NCBI GenBank assembly: GCA_946479745.1
Contig: CAMLGZ010000027.1
Location: 1-45,277 of the forward strand
Length of the DNA stretch: 45,277 nucleotides
Origin: an uncultured Pseudoxanthomonas sp.
Lineage (GTDB): Bacteria > Pseudomonadota > Gammaproteobacteria > Xanthomonadales > Xanthomonadaceae
Direction: 5' to 3'
Of the stretch, positions 1-10,600 are shown in pieces (within the stretch, counting starts at the first letter, position 1; the number at the start of each line of letters is the position of its first letter). Under the pieces are notes generated by a model, which saw nothing but the letters and a program-made list of their open reading frames with translations, made no database searches and was not told the DNA's origin. The translations under genes were made by a program, and so were the position numbers.

Positions 1-1
1 C

Positions 2-3000
2 AGCGGTACGGCGGTGGCGGTCGGCGACACCTTGACCTACACGCTGACGATCAACGTCGCCAACGCGACCACCACGGCAGCGGAAGTGCTGACCGATACG
101 CTGGGCGCCGGCCTTGCCGTCGGCACCTTGCCGGCGGGCTGCACGCCTTCGGGTCAAGTGATTACCTGTACGTTGCCTGCCGGCAGTGCCATCGGCACCT
201 ACACCTTCGTCTACACGGCGACGGTGGACACCGCTGCGACGACGTCGGTCAGCAACAGCGTGGTGCCCAGCACTGGCAGCTGTGTGACCTGCACCACCAC
301 CAATCCGGTCAATCCGACGGTGACGGTGAACAAGTCGGTGAACCCTGGCAGCGGTACCGCGGTGTTGGTCGGCAGCACACTGACCTATACGTTGACGGTC
401 AACGTCGCCAATGCCGCGACGACGGTCGCGGAAGTGCTGACCGATACGCTCGGCGCCGGCCTCACCATCGGTACCTTGCCGGCGGGCTGCACGCCTTCGG
501 GCCAGATCGTTACTTGCACCTTGCCGGCCGGAAGCGCGATCGGCACCTACACCTTCGTCTACACGGCGACGGTGGATGCTGCGGCGACCACGTCGGTCAG
601 CAACAGCGTGGTACCGAGTACCGGTACTTGCGGAACCTGCATCACCACCAACCCGGTCAACCCGACGGTGACGGTGAACAAGTCCGTGAATCCAGGCAGC
701 GGCACCGCAGTAGCGGTCGGCAGCGCGCTGACCTACACGCTGACGATCAACGTCGCCAACGCAGTGACGACGGTCGCGGAAGTGCTGACCGATACGCTGG
801 GCGCCGGCCTCACTGTCGGCACCTTGCCGGCAGGCTGCACGCCCTCGGGCCAGGTCGTCACCTGTACGCTGGCGGCGGGCGCAGCCATCGGCACGCATAC
901 CTTCACTTACACCGCGACGGTGGACGCTGCCGCGACCACCTCGGTCAGCAACAGCGTGGTACCGAGTACCGGTACTTGCGGAACCTGCATCACCACCAAC
1001 CCGGTCAACCCGACGGTGACGGTGAACAAGTCCGTGAATCCAGGCAGCGGCACCGCAGTAGCGGTCGGCAGCGCGCTGACCTACACGCTGACGATCAATG
1101 TCGCCAACGCCGCGACGACGGTCGCGGAAGTGCTGACCGATACGCTCGGCGCAGGCCTCAACGTCGGCACATTGCCGGCGGGCTGTACGCCTTCCGGTCA
1201 AGTCATCACCTGCACCTTGGCCGCCGCCAGTCCGATCGGCACCTACACCTTCGTCTATACGGCGACGGTGGATGCTGCGGCGACCACGTCGGTCAGCAAC
1301 AGCGTGGTACCGAGTACCGGTACTTGCGGAACCTGCATCACCACCAACCCGGTCAACCCGACGGTGACGGTCAATAAGACGGTGAACCCAGGCAGCGGTA
1401 TCGCGGTATCGCCCGGCGACATCCTGACCTACACCCTGACGGTGAACGTCGCCAACGCCGCGACGACGGTCGCGGAAGTGCTGACCGATACGCTGGGTGC
1501 AGGCCTCAACGTCGGCACCTTGCCGGCAGGTTGCACGCCTTCGGGCCAAGTAGTGACTTGCACCTTGGCTGCCGGCAGTGCCATCGGCACCTACACCTTC
1601 GTCTATACCGCCACGGTGGATGCCGCGGCGACCACCTCGGTGAGCAACAGCGTGGTGCCCAGTACCGGTACTTGCGGAACCTGCACGACCATCAATCCGG
1701 TCGATCCGACCCTGACCGTCAACAAGTCCGTGAATCCGGGCAGCGGCACCGCTGTGTCCGTGGGCAGTACGCTGACTTATACGCTCACTGTCACCGTGGC
1801 CAACGCGGCCACGACCGCGGCGGAAGTACTGACCGATACGCTCGGCGCAGGCCTGACCATCGGCACCTTGCCGGCGGGCTGCACACCTTCTGGCCAAGTG
1901 ATTACTTGCACCTTGGCTGCCGGCAGCGCCATCGGCATCTACACCTTCGTCTATACCGCCACGGTGGATGCTGCGGCGACCACGTCGGTCAGCAATAGCG
2001 TGGTGCCCAGCAGCGCTACTTGCCTGACCTGCACCACGACCAACCCCGTCAACCCGACGGTGACGGTCAACAAATCCGTGAATCCGGGCGGCGGTACGGC
2101 GGTGGCGGTCGGCGCCACGCTGACTTATACGTTGATGGTCAATGTCGCCAACGCGGCCACCACGGCCGCTGAAGTGCTGACCGATACGCTCGGCGCCGGC
2201 CTGGTCGTCGGCACGCTGCCGGCGGGCTGCACGCCTTCGGGTCAGATCGTCACCTGTACGCTGGCAGCGGGCGCAGCCATCGGCACGCATACCTTCACCT
2301 ATACCGCGACGGTCGGTGCCGCTGCGACCACCTCCGTCAGCAACAGCGTAGTGCCCAGCACCGGCACCTGCTTGACCTGCACCACGACCAACCCCGTCGA
2401 TCCGACAGTGACGGTCAACAAGTCCGTCAACCCGGGCAGCGGCACCGCGGTGGCGGTCGGCAGTACGCTGACCTACACGCTGACGGTCAATGTCGCCAAT
2501 GCTGCGACAACCGTTGTGGAAGTGCTGACCGATACGCTCGGCGCCGGCTTGACCGTCGGCACCTTGCCGGCGGGCTGCACGCCTTCGGGCCAGGTCGTCA
2601 CTTGTACGCTGGCAGCGGGTGCGGCCATCGGCACGCATACCTTCACTTACACCGCGACCGTGGATGCCGCGGCGACCACCTCCGTCAGCAACAGCGTGGT
2701 GCCCAGCACCGGTAGTTGCGTGGCCTGCACCACGACCAATCCCGTCACGCCCAGGATTACGGTGAACAAATCCGTTAATCCGGGTAGCGGTACCGCCGTG
2801 TCGGTCGGCAGCACGCTGACCTACACGCTGACGGTGGACGTCGCCAATGCGGCCACGACGGCCGCGGAAGTGCTGACCGATACGCTCGGCGCCGGCTTGG
2901 TCGTCGGCACCTTGCCGGCAGGCTGCACACCTTCGGGCCAAGTGATTACCTGCACCTTGCCTACCGGTAGTGCCATCGGTACCTACACGTTCGTCTATAC

Positions 3001-5188
3001 CGCGACGGTGGATGCTGCGGCGACCACGTCGGTCAGCAATAGCGTGATGCCCAGCACCGGCAACTGCACTGCGTGCACGACCACCAACCCGGTCACGCCC
3101 AGGATTACGGTGAACAAGTCGGTCAATCCTGGCAGCGGCACGGCCGTCTCGGTTGGCGCCACGCTGACTTACACGCTGACCGTAGACGTGGCGAATGCGG
3201 CGACGACCGCTGCCGAAGTGCTGACCGATACGCTCGGTGCGGGCCTGGTCGTCGGCACGTTGCCGGCGGGCTGCACGCCTTCCGGTCAAGTGATTACCTG
3301 CACCTTGGCCGCCGCCAGCCCAATCGGCATCTACACCTTCGTCTACACGGCGACGGTGGATGCCACTGCGACCACCTCGGTCAGCAACAGCGTGGTGCCC
3401 AGCACCGGCAGCTGCACCACGTGCACGACCACCAATCCGCTCACACCGACGCTGACGGTGAACAAGTCCGTCAACCCGGGCAGCGGCACCGCGGTGGCGG
3501 TCGGCGACACGCTGAGCTACACGTTGACGGTCAACGTCGCCAATGCGGCCACGACAGCCGCCGAAGTGCTGACCGATACGCTCGGCGCCGGCCTCACCGT
3601 TGGCACGTTGCCAGCTGGCTGCACGCCTTCGGGCCAGGTCGTTACTTGTACGCTGGCTGCCGGAAGTGCGATCGGCACCTACACGTTCGTCTATACCGCC
3701 ACGGTGGATGCCGCCGCGACCACCTCGGTGAGCAACAGCGTGGTGCCCAGCACCGGCAACTGCACCACGTGCACGACCACTAATCCGGTCACGCCCAGGA
3801 TTACGGTGAACAAATCCGTCAATCCGGGCAGCGGCACCGCGGTAGCGGTCGGCGACACGCTGACCTATACGCTGACGGTGAACGTTGCCAATGCCGCGAC
3901 GACCGCTGCGGAAGTGCTGACCGACACGCTCGGCGCCGGCCTCATCGTCGGCACCTTGCCGGCGGGCTGCACGCCTTCGGGCCAGGTCGTTACTTGTACG
4001 CTGGCTGCCGGAAGTGCGATCGGCACCTACACGTTCGTCTATACCGCCACGGTGGATGCCGCCGCGACCACCTCGGTGAGCAACAGCGTGGTGCCCAGCA
4101 CCGGCAACTGCACCACGTGCACGACCACTAATCCGGTCACGCCCAGGATTACGGTGAACAAATCCGTCAATCCGGGCAGCGGCACCGCGGTGGCGGTCGG
4201 CGCCACGCTGACCTACACGCTGACCGTGGATGTGGCGAATGCGTCGACGACGACCGCAGAGGTGCTCACCGATACGCTCGGCACGGGCCTCACCATCGGT
4301 ACCTTGCCGGCGGGCTGCACCGTCTCGGGCCAAGTCGTCACCTGCACTTTGGCTGCCGGCAGCGCCATCGGCATCTACACCTTCGTCTACACGGCGACGG
4401 TGAATGCGACTGCGACCACTTCGGTCAGCAACAGCGTGGTGCCGAGTACCGGCACTTGCGGGACCTGCACGACCACCAATCCGGTCGCGTCGACGGTCAC
4501 CGTCGGAAAATCCGTGAATCCGGGCAGCGGCACGGCGGTCGCGGTCGGCGATACGCTGACCTACACGCTCACTGTCACCGTGGCCAACGCCAACACCGCC
4601 GCGCCGGAAGTGCTGACCGATACGCTGGGCGCCGGCCTGACCATCGGCACCTTGCCGGCGGGCTGCACGCCTTCAGGCCAGGCGATCACCTGCACCTTGC
4701 CTGCCGGCAGCGCCATTGGCACTTACACTTTCGCCTACACGGCAACAGTAGATGCCACTGCGACCACGTCGGTCAGCAACAGCGTGGTGACCAGCACGGG
4801 CACCTGCACCACCTGCACGACCACCAATCCGTTAACACCGACGCTGACGGTGAGCAAGTCCGTGAATCCGGCCAGCGGCACCGCCGTATCGGTCGGCGAT
4901 ACGCTGACTTACACCCTGACGGTCAGCGTCGCCAATGCGGCCACGACCGTTGCCGAAGTGCTGACCGACACGCTGGGCACCGGCCTCACCGCCGGCACCA
5001 TGCCCGCAGGCTGCACGGCCGCGGGGCAGGTGATTACCTGCACGCTCGCCGCGGGCGCGGCCATCGGCACGCATACCTTCGTCTACACCGCCACGGTCGA
5101 CGCCGCCGCTGTCACTTCGGTCAGCAACAGCGTGACGACGAGCACCGGCAACTGCGCGTCCTGCACGACCACCAATCCTGTGGCGCCG
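2..5188 (+). repeat. Fifteen in-frame 348-bp tandem repeats
   Basis: Equivalent codons recur at 317, 665, 1013, 1361 and so on to 5189, always 348 bp apart, giving 14 complete copies plus a partial first copy that begins upstream of the window. No copy has an insertion or deletion. Some neighbours are identical over long runs: 3617-3843 appears to match 3965-4191 base for base, and about 599-749 matches 947-1097. Such homogeneity points to recent expansion or gene conversion. Copy number may be misassembled if the genome came from short reads. Confidence 0.97.
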
Positions 5189-7684
5189 CGAGTGGCGGTG
5201 AACAAGACCGCCAATCCGATCAGTGGCGAAACGGTGGAAGTGAACGACATCGTCACCTATACAGTGACGGTGACGGTGGCCAATTCCGCGACTGTGCAAG
5301 CGGTGGCGCTGGCCGACACCGTGAGTGCCGGACAGACGCTGCTGCCCGCTACGTTCCAGGTCCCGGCGGGTGGCGCGTGCAATGCCGTCGCCAATGGCCT
5401 CGAATGCAGCCTCGCGGCAGGCACGGCGCCCGGCAGCTATGCTTTCACCTATCAGGTGCAGGTGGATGCGGGTGCGACCGGCACCATAGGCAACACAGTC
5501 GTCGCCAGCGGCGGCGGCGGCGAAGAACCCGATTGCCAGACCTGCAGCACCGAACACCGCATCGCCGAACCCATCGTCAACGTGACCAAGTCGGCCGATC
5601 CCAGCGGCGGTACGGCCCTGCGGGTGGGCGATACTATCCAATACACGTTGACGGTGAACGTGGCGCAGGCTGCGACCACCTCGGACCTGATCCTCGACGA
5701 TACGCCGAGCGCTGGCTTGACCCTGGGCGCTTTGCCGGCAGGTTGCACGCCTAGTGGCGCGGGTCTGCGCTGCGTGCTGGCCAGCGGTTCAGCGCCGGGT
5801 ACTTATGCCTTCACCTATCCGGCGACGATCAACGCCAACACCGGCGCTACGGTGAACAACGTCGTGCTCGCCAATGGCGGCGGGGGCCAGCAGAATCCGC
5901 CTTCCTGCCTCACCTGCAGCATCGAACACGAAGTCCTCGATGTTTCGCAGCTGCGCGTGATCAAGACCAGCAGCGTGCGCGAGGCGCGGATCGGCGATCT
6001 GGTGCGCTACACGGTGACGGTCGAGAACGTGGGCGCGGCCAATGTCGTCGATGCCGACCTCCTCGATACGCCGCCGGCCGGTTTCACCTACGTCGACGGT
6101 TCGCTGTCGGTCACCGACGGCGACAACGCCGCCACGGCCAGCGGCTACAACCCGATCCGCTTCGAAGGCCTGGACATCGACGCCGGCCAATCGGCGACCC
6201 TGGTCTACCTGATGCGGATCGGCGCTGGGGTACGGCCGGGCGTACTGGTCAACCAGGCACAGGCCTATTCCAATGGAGGCACGCCGATCTCGAACGTTGC
6301 CACGGCGGAGCTGACGCTGGCGGCCGATCCGCTGACCGACGACAGCCTGATCCTGGGCACGGTGTTCGATGATCGCGATGGCGACGGCTGGCAGGACAAC
6401 GCAGCTCTCTCCGGCGTGCGTATCCAGGGCGGCTTCGACGCTTCGGCTTACTTGGCGGGCTCGACCACCATCGATCGCGGCACCGGTCCGCAGCCGGTGC
6501 CCGACGCCAGCGCACCGCTGCTGCATGGTGTCGTGCTGGGCGACATCGGCGCGCGCCAGTCGCTCGCCGATCCGGCGCAGCGCCGGCAGATCGTGCTGCG
6601 TCAGCGCTTGGCAAGCCCCGATTTCACCGGCGATTTCGTACTCACCACCAAACAAGGCGTGACCTTGCGCATGGATGCCGCAGGCGCGACCACGCTAACG
6701 ACCGAAGGCGAAGCGGCCAAGGGCTTGAATGCCGCAGCACCGGAAGTCGAACGCCGCATCGCGCAGGGTGAGGGCGGCTATGTGGTGGATTACATCATCC
6801 GCAATGCCGGCATCGACGAACGCGGCATCCCGGGCGTGCGTATCGCTTCGGTCGACGGTTTGCTGGTGGAGACCGATCAGTTCGGCCGTTACCACTTGGC
6901 CGGCATCCCGGGCGGCGCCTGGGAACGTGGACGCAACTTCATCCTCAAAGTCGATCCATCGACGTTGCCGCCAGGCACGCAGATCACCACCGACAATCCG
7001 CTGGTCCGCCGCATCACTCCAGGCCTGCCGGTGCGGTTCGACTTCGGCGCCAAGCTGCCCGTCGCGTTGATCCAGGGCGGCGAACGCAAGGTCGAGCTGG
7101 AACTGGGCGAAGTGATCTTCGCGCCGGACAGTGCGCAGGTGCGCGAACGCTATCTGCCGACGATAGAGCAGATCGCCGCCAAGCTCACCGAACACGGTGG
7201 CGGCGAAGTGGTGATCAGTGCCAATGGCGAAAGCGAAAGCCTTGCTTTCGACCGCGCCACCGCGGTGAGGACGGCGCTGTTGGCGAAGCTGCGGCCGGAG
7301 ACGGCGAATGCACTGAATGTGAGCGTGCGCACGACGGTCAATGATCCGAAGAGCCTTGTCGCCGGCGTGGGCCAGAACGGGCCGCGGTTGGGCACGGTGC
7401 TGTTCGATACCGACCGCGAGACGATCCGGCCGGAGTTCGCGTCCTTGCTCGACCGCATCGCGGCGCATCTGGAACAAACCCGCGGCGGCACGGTGTCGGT
7501 CGTCGGCTATGCCGACGTGCGCGGTGCGGACACCTACAACCTGGCACTGGGAATGCGGCGGGCGAGAGCGGTGTACGAGGCGATCGCCCAGCGATTGAGC
7601 CCGGAGCTGCGCAGTCAGGTGCGCGTGGAGCGCGTGGAAATGGAATCCAGCAACGGCCCGGCCTCTGCCGGCAGCGGCAAGTGA
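2..7684 (+). CDS. Giant tandem-repeat DUF11-like surface protein with C-terminal OmpA domains (5' partial)
   Basis: The reading frame is already open at base 2, so the true start lies upstream; the GTG at 14 is just an internal valine. From the window edge to 5188 it encodes 15 modules of exactly 116 residues, each built on a core like VTVNKSVNPGSGTAV and EVLTDTLGAGL, which matches the DUF11/TIGR01451 surface-repeat type. Each full module has four cysteines. Two diverged modules (about 5189-5571 and 5572-5945) and a classical DUF11 domain (about 5948-6310) follow. Next comes an SdrD-B-like stretch with an acidic DDRDGDG loop (from about 6331). Two OmpA-like domains close the protein: the first (about 7081-7330) lacks the usual binding-site Asp, while the second (about 7386-7650) keeps GYADVRG and the RRARAV helix. 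OmpA domains bind peptidoglycan, so the C-terminus is probably periplasmic. The stop overlaps the next gene region. Function as an adhesin or surface layer is inference. Confidence 0.9.
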   Translation, partial: SGTAVAVGDTLTYTLTINVANATTTAAEVLTDTLGAGLAVGTLPAGCTPSGQVITCTLPAGSAIGTYTFVYTATVDTAATTSVSNSVVPSTGSCVTCTTTNPVNPTVTVNKSVNPGSGTAVLVGSTLTYTLTVNVANAATTVAEVLTDTLGAGLTIGTLPAGCTPSGQIVTCTLPAGSAIGTYTFVYTATVDAAATTSVSNSVVPSTGTCGTCITTNPVNPTVTVNKSVNPGSGTAVAVGSALTYTLTINVANAVTTVAEVLTDTLGAGLTVGTLPAGCTPSGQVVTCTLAAGAAIGTHTFTYTATVDAAATTSVSNSVVPSTGTCGTCITTNPVNPTVTVNKSVNPGSGTAVAVGSALTYTLTINVANAATTVAEVLTDTLGAGLNVGTLPAGCTPSGQVITCTLAAASPIGTYTFVYTATVDAAATTSVSNSVVPSTGTCGTCITTNPVNPTVTVNKTVNPGSGIAVSPGDILTYTLTVNVANAATTVAEVLTDTLGAGLNVGTLPAGCTPSGQVVTCTLAAGSAIGTYTFVYTATVDAAATTSVSNSVVPSTGTCGTCTTINPVDPTLTVNKSVNPGSGTAVSVGSTLTYTLTVTVANAATTAAEVLTDTLGAGLTIGTLPAGCTPSGQVITCTLAAGSAIGIYTFVYTATVDAAATTSVSNSVVPSSATCLTCTTTNPVNPTVTVNKSVNPGGGTAVAVGATLTYTLMVNVANAATTAAEVLTDTLGAGLVVGTLPAGCTPSGQIVTCTLAAGAAIGTHTFTYTATVGAAATTSVSNSVVPSTGTCLTCTTTNPVDPTVTVNKSVNPGSGTAVAVGSTLTYTLTVNVANAATTVVEVLTDTLGAGLTVGTLPAGCTPSGQVVTCTLAAGAAIGTHTFTYTATVDAAATTSVSNSVVPSTGSCVACTTTNPVTPRITVNKSVNPGSGTAVSVGSTLTYTLTVDVANAATTAAEVLTDTLGAGLVVGTLPAGCTPSGQVITCTLPTGSAIGTYTFVYTATVDAAATTSVSNSVMPSTGNCTACTTTNPVTPRITVNKSVNPGSGTAVSVGATLTYTLTVDVANAATTAAEVLTDTLGAGLVVGTLPAGCTPSGQVITCTLAAASPIGIYTFVYTATVDATATTSVSNSVVPSTGSCTTCTTTNPLTPTLTVNKSVNPGSGTAVAVGDTLSYTLTVNVANAATTAAEVLTDTLGAGLTVGTLPAGCTPSGQVVTCTLAAGSAIGTYTFVYTATVDAAATTSVSNSVVPSTGNCTTCTTTNPVTPRITVNKSVNPGSGTAVAVGDTLTYTLTVNVANAATTAAEVLTDTLGAGLIVGTLPAGCTPSGQVVTCTLAAGSAIGTYTFVYTATVDAAATTSVSNSVVPSTGNCTTCTTTNPVTPRITVNKSVNPGSGTAVAVGATLTYTLTVDVANASTTTAEVLTDTLGTGLTIGTLPAGCTVSGQVVTCTLAAGSAIGIYTFVYTATVNATATTSVSNSVVPSTGTCGTCTTTNPVASTVTVGKSVNPGSGTAVAVGDTLTYTLTVTVANANTAAPEVLTDTLGAGLTIGTLPAGCTPSGQAITCTLPAGSAIGTYTFAYTATVDATATTSVSNSVVTSTGTCTTCTTTNPLTPTLTVSKSVNPASGTAVSVGDTLTYTLTVSVANAATTVAEVLTDTLGTGLTAGTMPAGCTAAGQVITCTLAAGAAIGTHTFVYTATVDAAAVTSVSNSVTTSTGNCASCTTTNPVAPRVAVNKTANPISGETVEVNDIVTYTVTVTVANSATVQAVALADTVSAGQTLLPATFQVPAGGACNAVANGLECSLAAGTAPGSYAFTYQVQVDAGATGTIGNTVVASGGGGEEPDCQTCSTEHRIAEPIVNVTKSADPSGGTALRVGDTIQYTLTVNVAQAATTSDLILDDTPSAGLTLGALPAGCTPSGAGLRCVLASGSAPGTYAFTYPATINANTGATVNNVVLANGGGGQQNPPSCLTCSIEHEVLDVSQLRVIKTSSVREARIGDLVRYTVTVENVGAANVVDADLLDTPPAGFTYVDGSLSVTDGDNAATASGYNPIRFEGLDIDAGQSATLVYLMRIGAGVRPGVLVNQAQAYSNGGTPISNVATAELTLAADPLTDDSLILGTVFDDRDGDGWQDNAALSGVRIQGGFDASAYLAGSTTIDRGTGPQPVPDASAPLLHGVVLGDIGARQSLADPAQRRQIVLRQRLASPDFTGDFVLTTKQGVTLRMDAAGATTLTTEGEAAKGLNAAAPEVERRIAQGEGGYVVDYIIRNAGIDERGIPGVRIASVDGLLVETDQFGRYHLAGIPGGAWERGRNFILKVDPSTLPPGTQITTDNPLVRRITPGLPVRFDFGAKLPVALIQGGERKVELELGEVIFAPDSAQVRERYLPTIEQIAAKLTEHGGGEVVISANGESESLAFDRATAVRTALLAKLRPETANALNVSVRTTVNDPKSLVAGVGQNGPRLGTVLFDTDRETIRPEFASLLDRIAAHLEQTRGGTVSVVGYADVRGADTYNLALGMRRARAVYEAIAQRLSPELRSQVRVERVEMESSNGPASAGSGK

Positions 7685-7695
7685 GGGCGCGGGCC

Positions 7696-10600
7696 ATGAC
7701 CATCAGAATGAAACTACTCGACTGCACTTTGATCGGCCTGCTCGCGAGCATGCCGCCGCTGGTTCTTGCGCAGGAAGCGCCGGCTCCGACGGATTGCACC
7801 GGCGACGAATGCAATTCCGAAGAAGGCCTGCTGTTCCGGCTGCGTACGCTGGGCGATCGCGATCCGTTGGTGCCGGGCGATGCCGCATCGTCGGCGGCAT
7901 TGCAGCCGGACCGCCGCGTCGATATCGACATGGCCGCGCCGGGCAGGGCGACGGTGGCGGGCAAGTTCAGCCTGCAATTGGACAACGGCGGCGTGATCTG
8001 GGCCACCGAGGATCCGGCGCTGAGCGAACCGGAACTGTCGATCTCCGCGCCCGGCTTCGCGCCGTTCGACGGTCGTGCCATCGTCAAGCCCGTGCAGTTC
8101 TACGTGCGCAGCAATTACTCGTCCTTCATCGAGCGCTATGAGCTGAAGGTCTACCGCGCCGCCGATACCGATCTGATCGAACCCTTGGTCAGGGTGCCGG
8201 TGGACGTAGCCGCCGTTTCCAATACGGACTGGGACGGCACACTGCCGCCCAAATACCGTTTCCGCGCCGGCGACGAACTGGTCTATGTGCTGCGCGCATA
8301 CGACAAGGAAGGCAATTTCGACGAAACCCAACCGCGCAAGCTGCAGCTGGTGACGCCGGAGGAGGCCGAACGCGGCGGACGGCAGGTGCGCGACAGCGTC
8401 GAGAAATCGCTAGGCACCGCGCTGACCACCGACCAGGCGCAAACCCAGGAACTGATCGACGACGCATTTTCCGGCAACGGCCTGCGTCAGCAGAACATCC
8501 AGATCTACGGTTCGCGCATCCGCATTCAGGGCCGCAATCTGCCGCCCGGCTATACGTTGTCGATCAACGGCGACAGCTACCCGGTCGATCTGGAGCGCAA
8601 GTTCGCCGCCGAATACCTGATGCCGATAGGCCGGCACGATTTCGAGATCGCGTTGAGCGGCGGCAGCGACGGTCTGGGCGGTGCGCCCGCGAACGATCCG
8701 CAGGGTATCCGCCAGACGTTGAACGTAGACGTCACCGGCCGTTACTTCTTCGGCGTCGGCCTGGCCGATGTGACGATATGGCAGAACAAGATCGGCGGAT
8801 CGGTGGATGCGTTCACGACCGACAGCCGCTACGCCGACGATGTGATCAGCGACGGCCGCCTGGCGTTCTACGGCAAGGCCAAAATCAAGGGCAAATACCT
8901 GATCACCGCGCAGGCCGATACTACCGAACGCGACTTGGAGCACTTGTTCGATGGTTTCGGCCAGGCCGAACCGCAGGACATCTTCCGTCGTCTGGATCCG
9001 GATTTGTACTATCCCGTGTATGGCGACGATTCGACGACCTATCGCGATGTCGACACCATGGGCCGCTTCTACCTGCGTGCCGATTGGGACAAGAACCAGG
9101 CGTTGTGGGGCAATTTCAACACCGGCATCACCGGCACCGAATACGGCCAGTACGTGCGCTCGCTATACGGCGCCGCATTCAACTGGCGTTCGCGCGGCAG
9201 CAATGCCTGGGGTGACCCGGGCACCGAACTGCGGGCATTCGGCTCCGAAGCGCAGACCGCGCCCGGCCACAGCGAATTCATCGGTACCGGCGGCAGCCTG
9301 TATTACCTCAAGCACACCGATCTGCTGCCCGGCTCCGACGCGGTGGTGCTGGAGATCCGCGATGCCGCTACCGGCCGCATCGAGAACCGGGTGACGTTGA
9401 AGCGCGGCGCCGATTACGAGATAGACGAACTGCAGGGCCGCATTCTTCTGACCCGCCCGTTGTCGATGCTCACCCGCGAGAATCTGCGCAGCATCTCGCG
9501 CGACACGCCACTTGACGGTTATGAGCAGCGTCTGATCGCGGATTACGAATGGGTGCCGTCGGGCTTCGATGCTGGCGAAGTCACCGCTGGCGTCCGCGGC
9601 AAGCATTGGTTCGGCGACCATCTCGGTATTGGCGCCACCTACATCGATGAAAACCGCGCGGGCGAGGACTACACGCTGGCCGCTGGCGACATCACCCTGC
9701 AAGCCGGCAGAGGCACTTACCTGAAGGCCGAATACAGCCAGACCGAATCCTTCAGCGCGCCGGTTTTCTTCTCGGACAACGGCGGCTTCACCTTCACCCA
9801 GCTCAACCCGGTCGGTCCGCGCGAAGACGAAGCCAAGGCGATCGAGGCGCGGGTCAATTTCCGCGAGCTGGGCTGGACCGAGCAGGACTGGTCCGCCGGC
9901 GCCTGGTGGCGCAGAGTGGGTGCGGGCTACTCGGTCAGCCGTTTCGACCAGGGCATGGAGATCGAAGAACAGGGCGCCGAGTTGCTTGGCCAGTTCACGC
10001 CCAACCTGAGCATGTACGCGCGCTACAGCCAGGCCGAGCGCGGCGGCGAATCGCTCGACCAGACCCAGATCACCGGCGAATGGCGCATCACCGACTCCGA
10101 CACTTTTTCCACGGAGCTGCGCAGGATCGAAGAGCAGCGCACGACGGGTGACACCGCCGGCACACTGGCGGCGTTGCGCTACGCCCACAAGATCGGCACG
10201 TCGCTGGACCTTTACGGCATCGCCCAGTTCACGCTGGACGACGACGGCGGCACCTACGCCGACAACGATGCCTACACCCTGGGCGGCAAGTACCTGTTCG
10301 GCGATCTGTCGACGGTCGGCGCGGAAGTCACTAGCGGCGACCGTGGCGACGCGGCCACGGTAAATGCCGAGTACCGCTTCAATCCCGAGCATTCGGTATA
10401 CGGCAGCTACACCTATTCCACCGACAGCACTCAATACGACTCGCTGTTCAATCCCGGCAGCCAGAACGGCTGGACCCTGGGGCAGCGCTGGCGGTTGTCG
10501 CAACAGGTCAATCTGTTCAACGAAAGCCAGTTCCTGAAAAATCGCCAGGAGTCCGGTCTGGCCCATACCTTCGGCATGGACTTCTATCCCTCGCAGGGTT

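Noticed and set aside
514..1998. Several alternative plus-frame open frames inside the 348-bp repeats
   Set aside because: They consist of His/Arg/Gln-rich repeated nonsense generated by the out-of-frame repeat; the main frame is continuous.
2..5188. CRISPR-like or microsatellite interpretation of the 348-bp repeats
   Set aside because: Units are adjacent, 348 bp long, in frame, and without spacers.
7681..7695. GTG 7681 as the start of the barrel protein
   Set aside because: It would add only a few residues before the ATG at 7696 and has no ribosome-binding advantage; kept only as an alternative.
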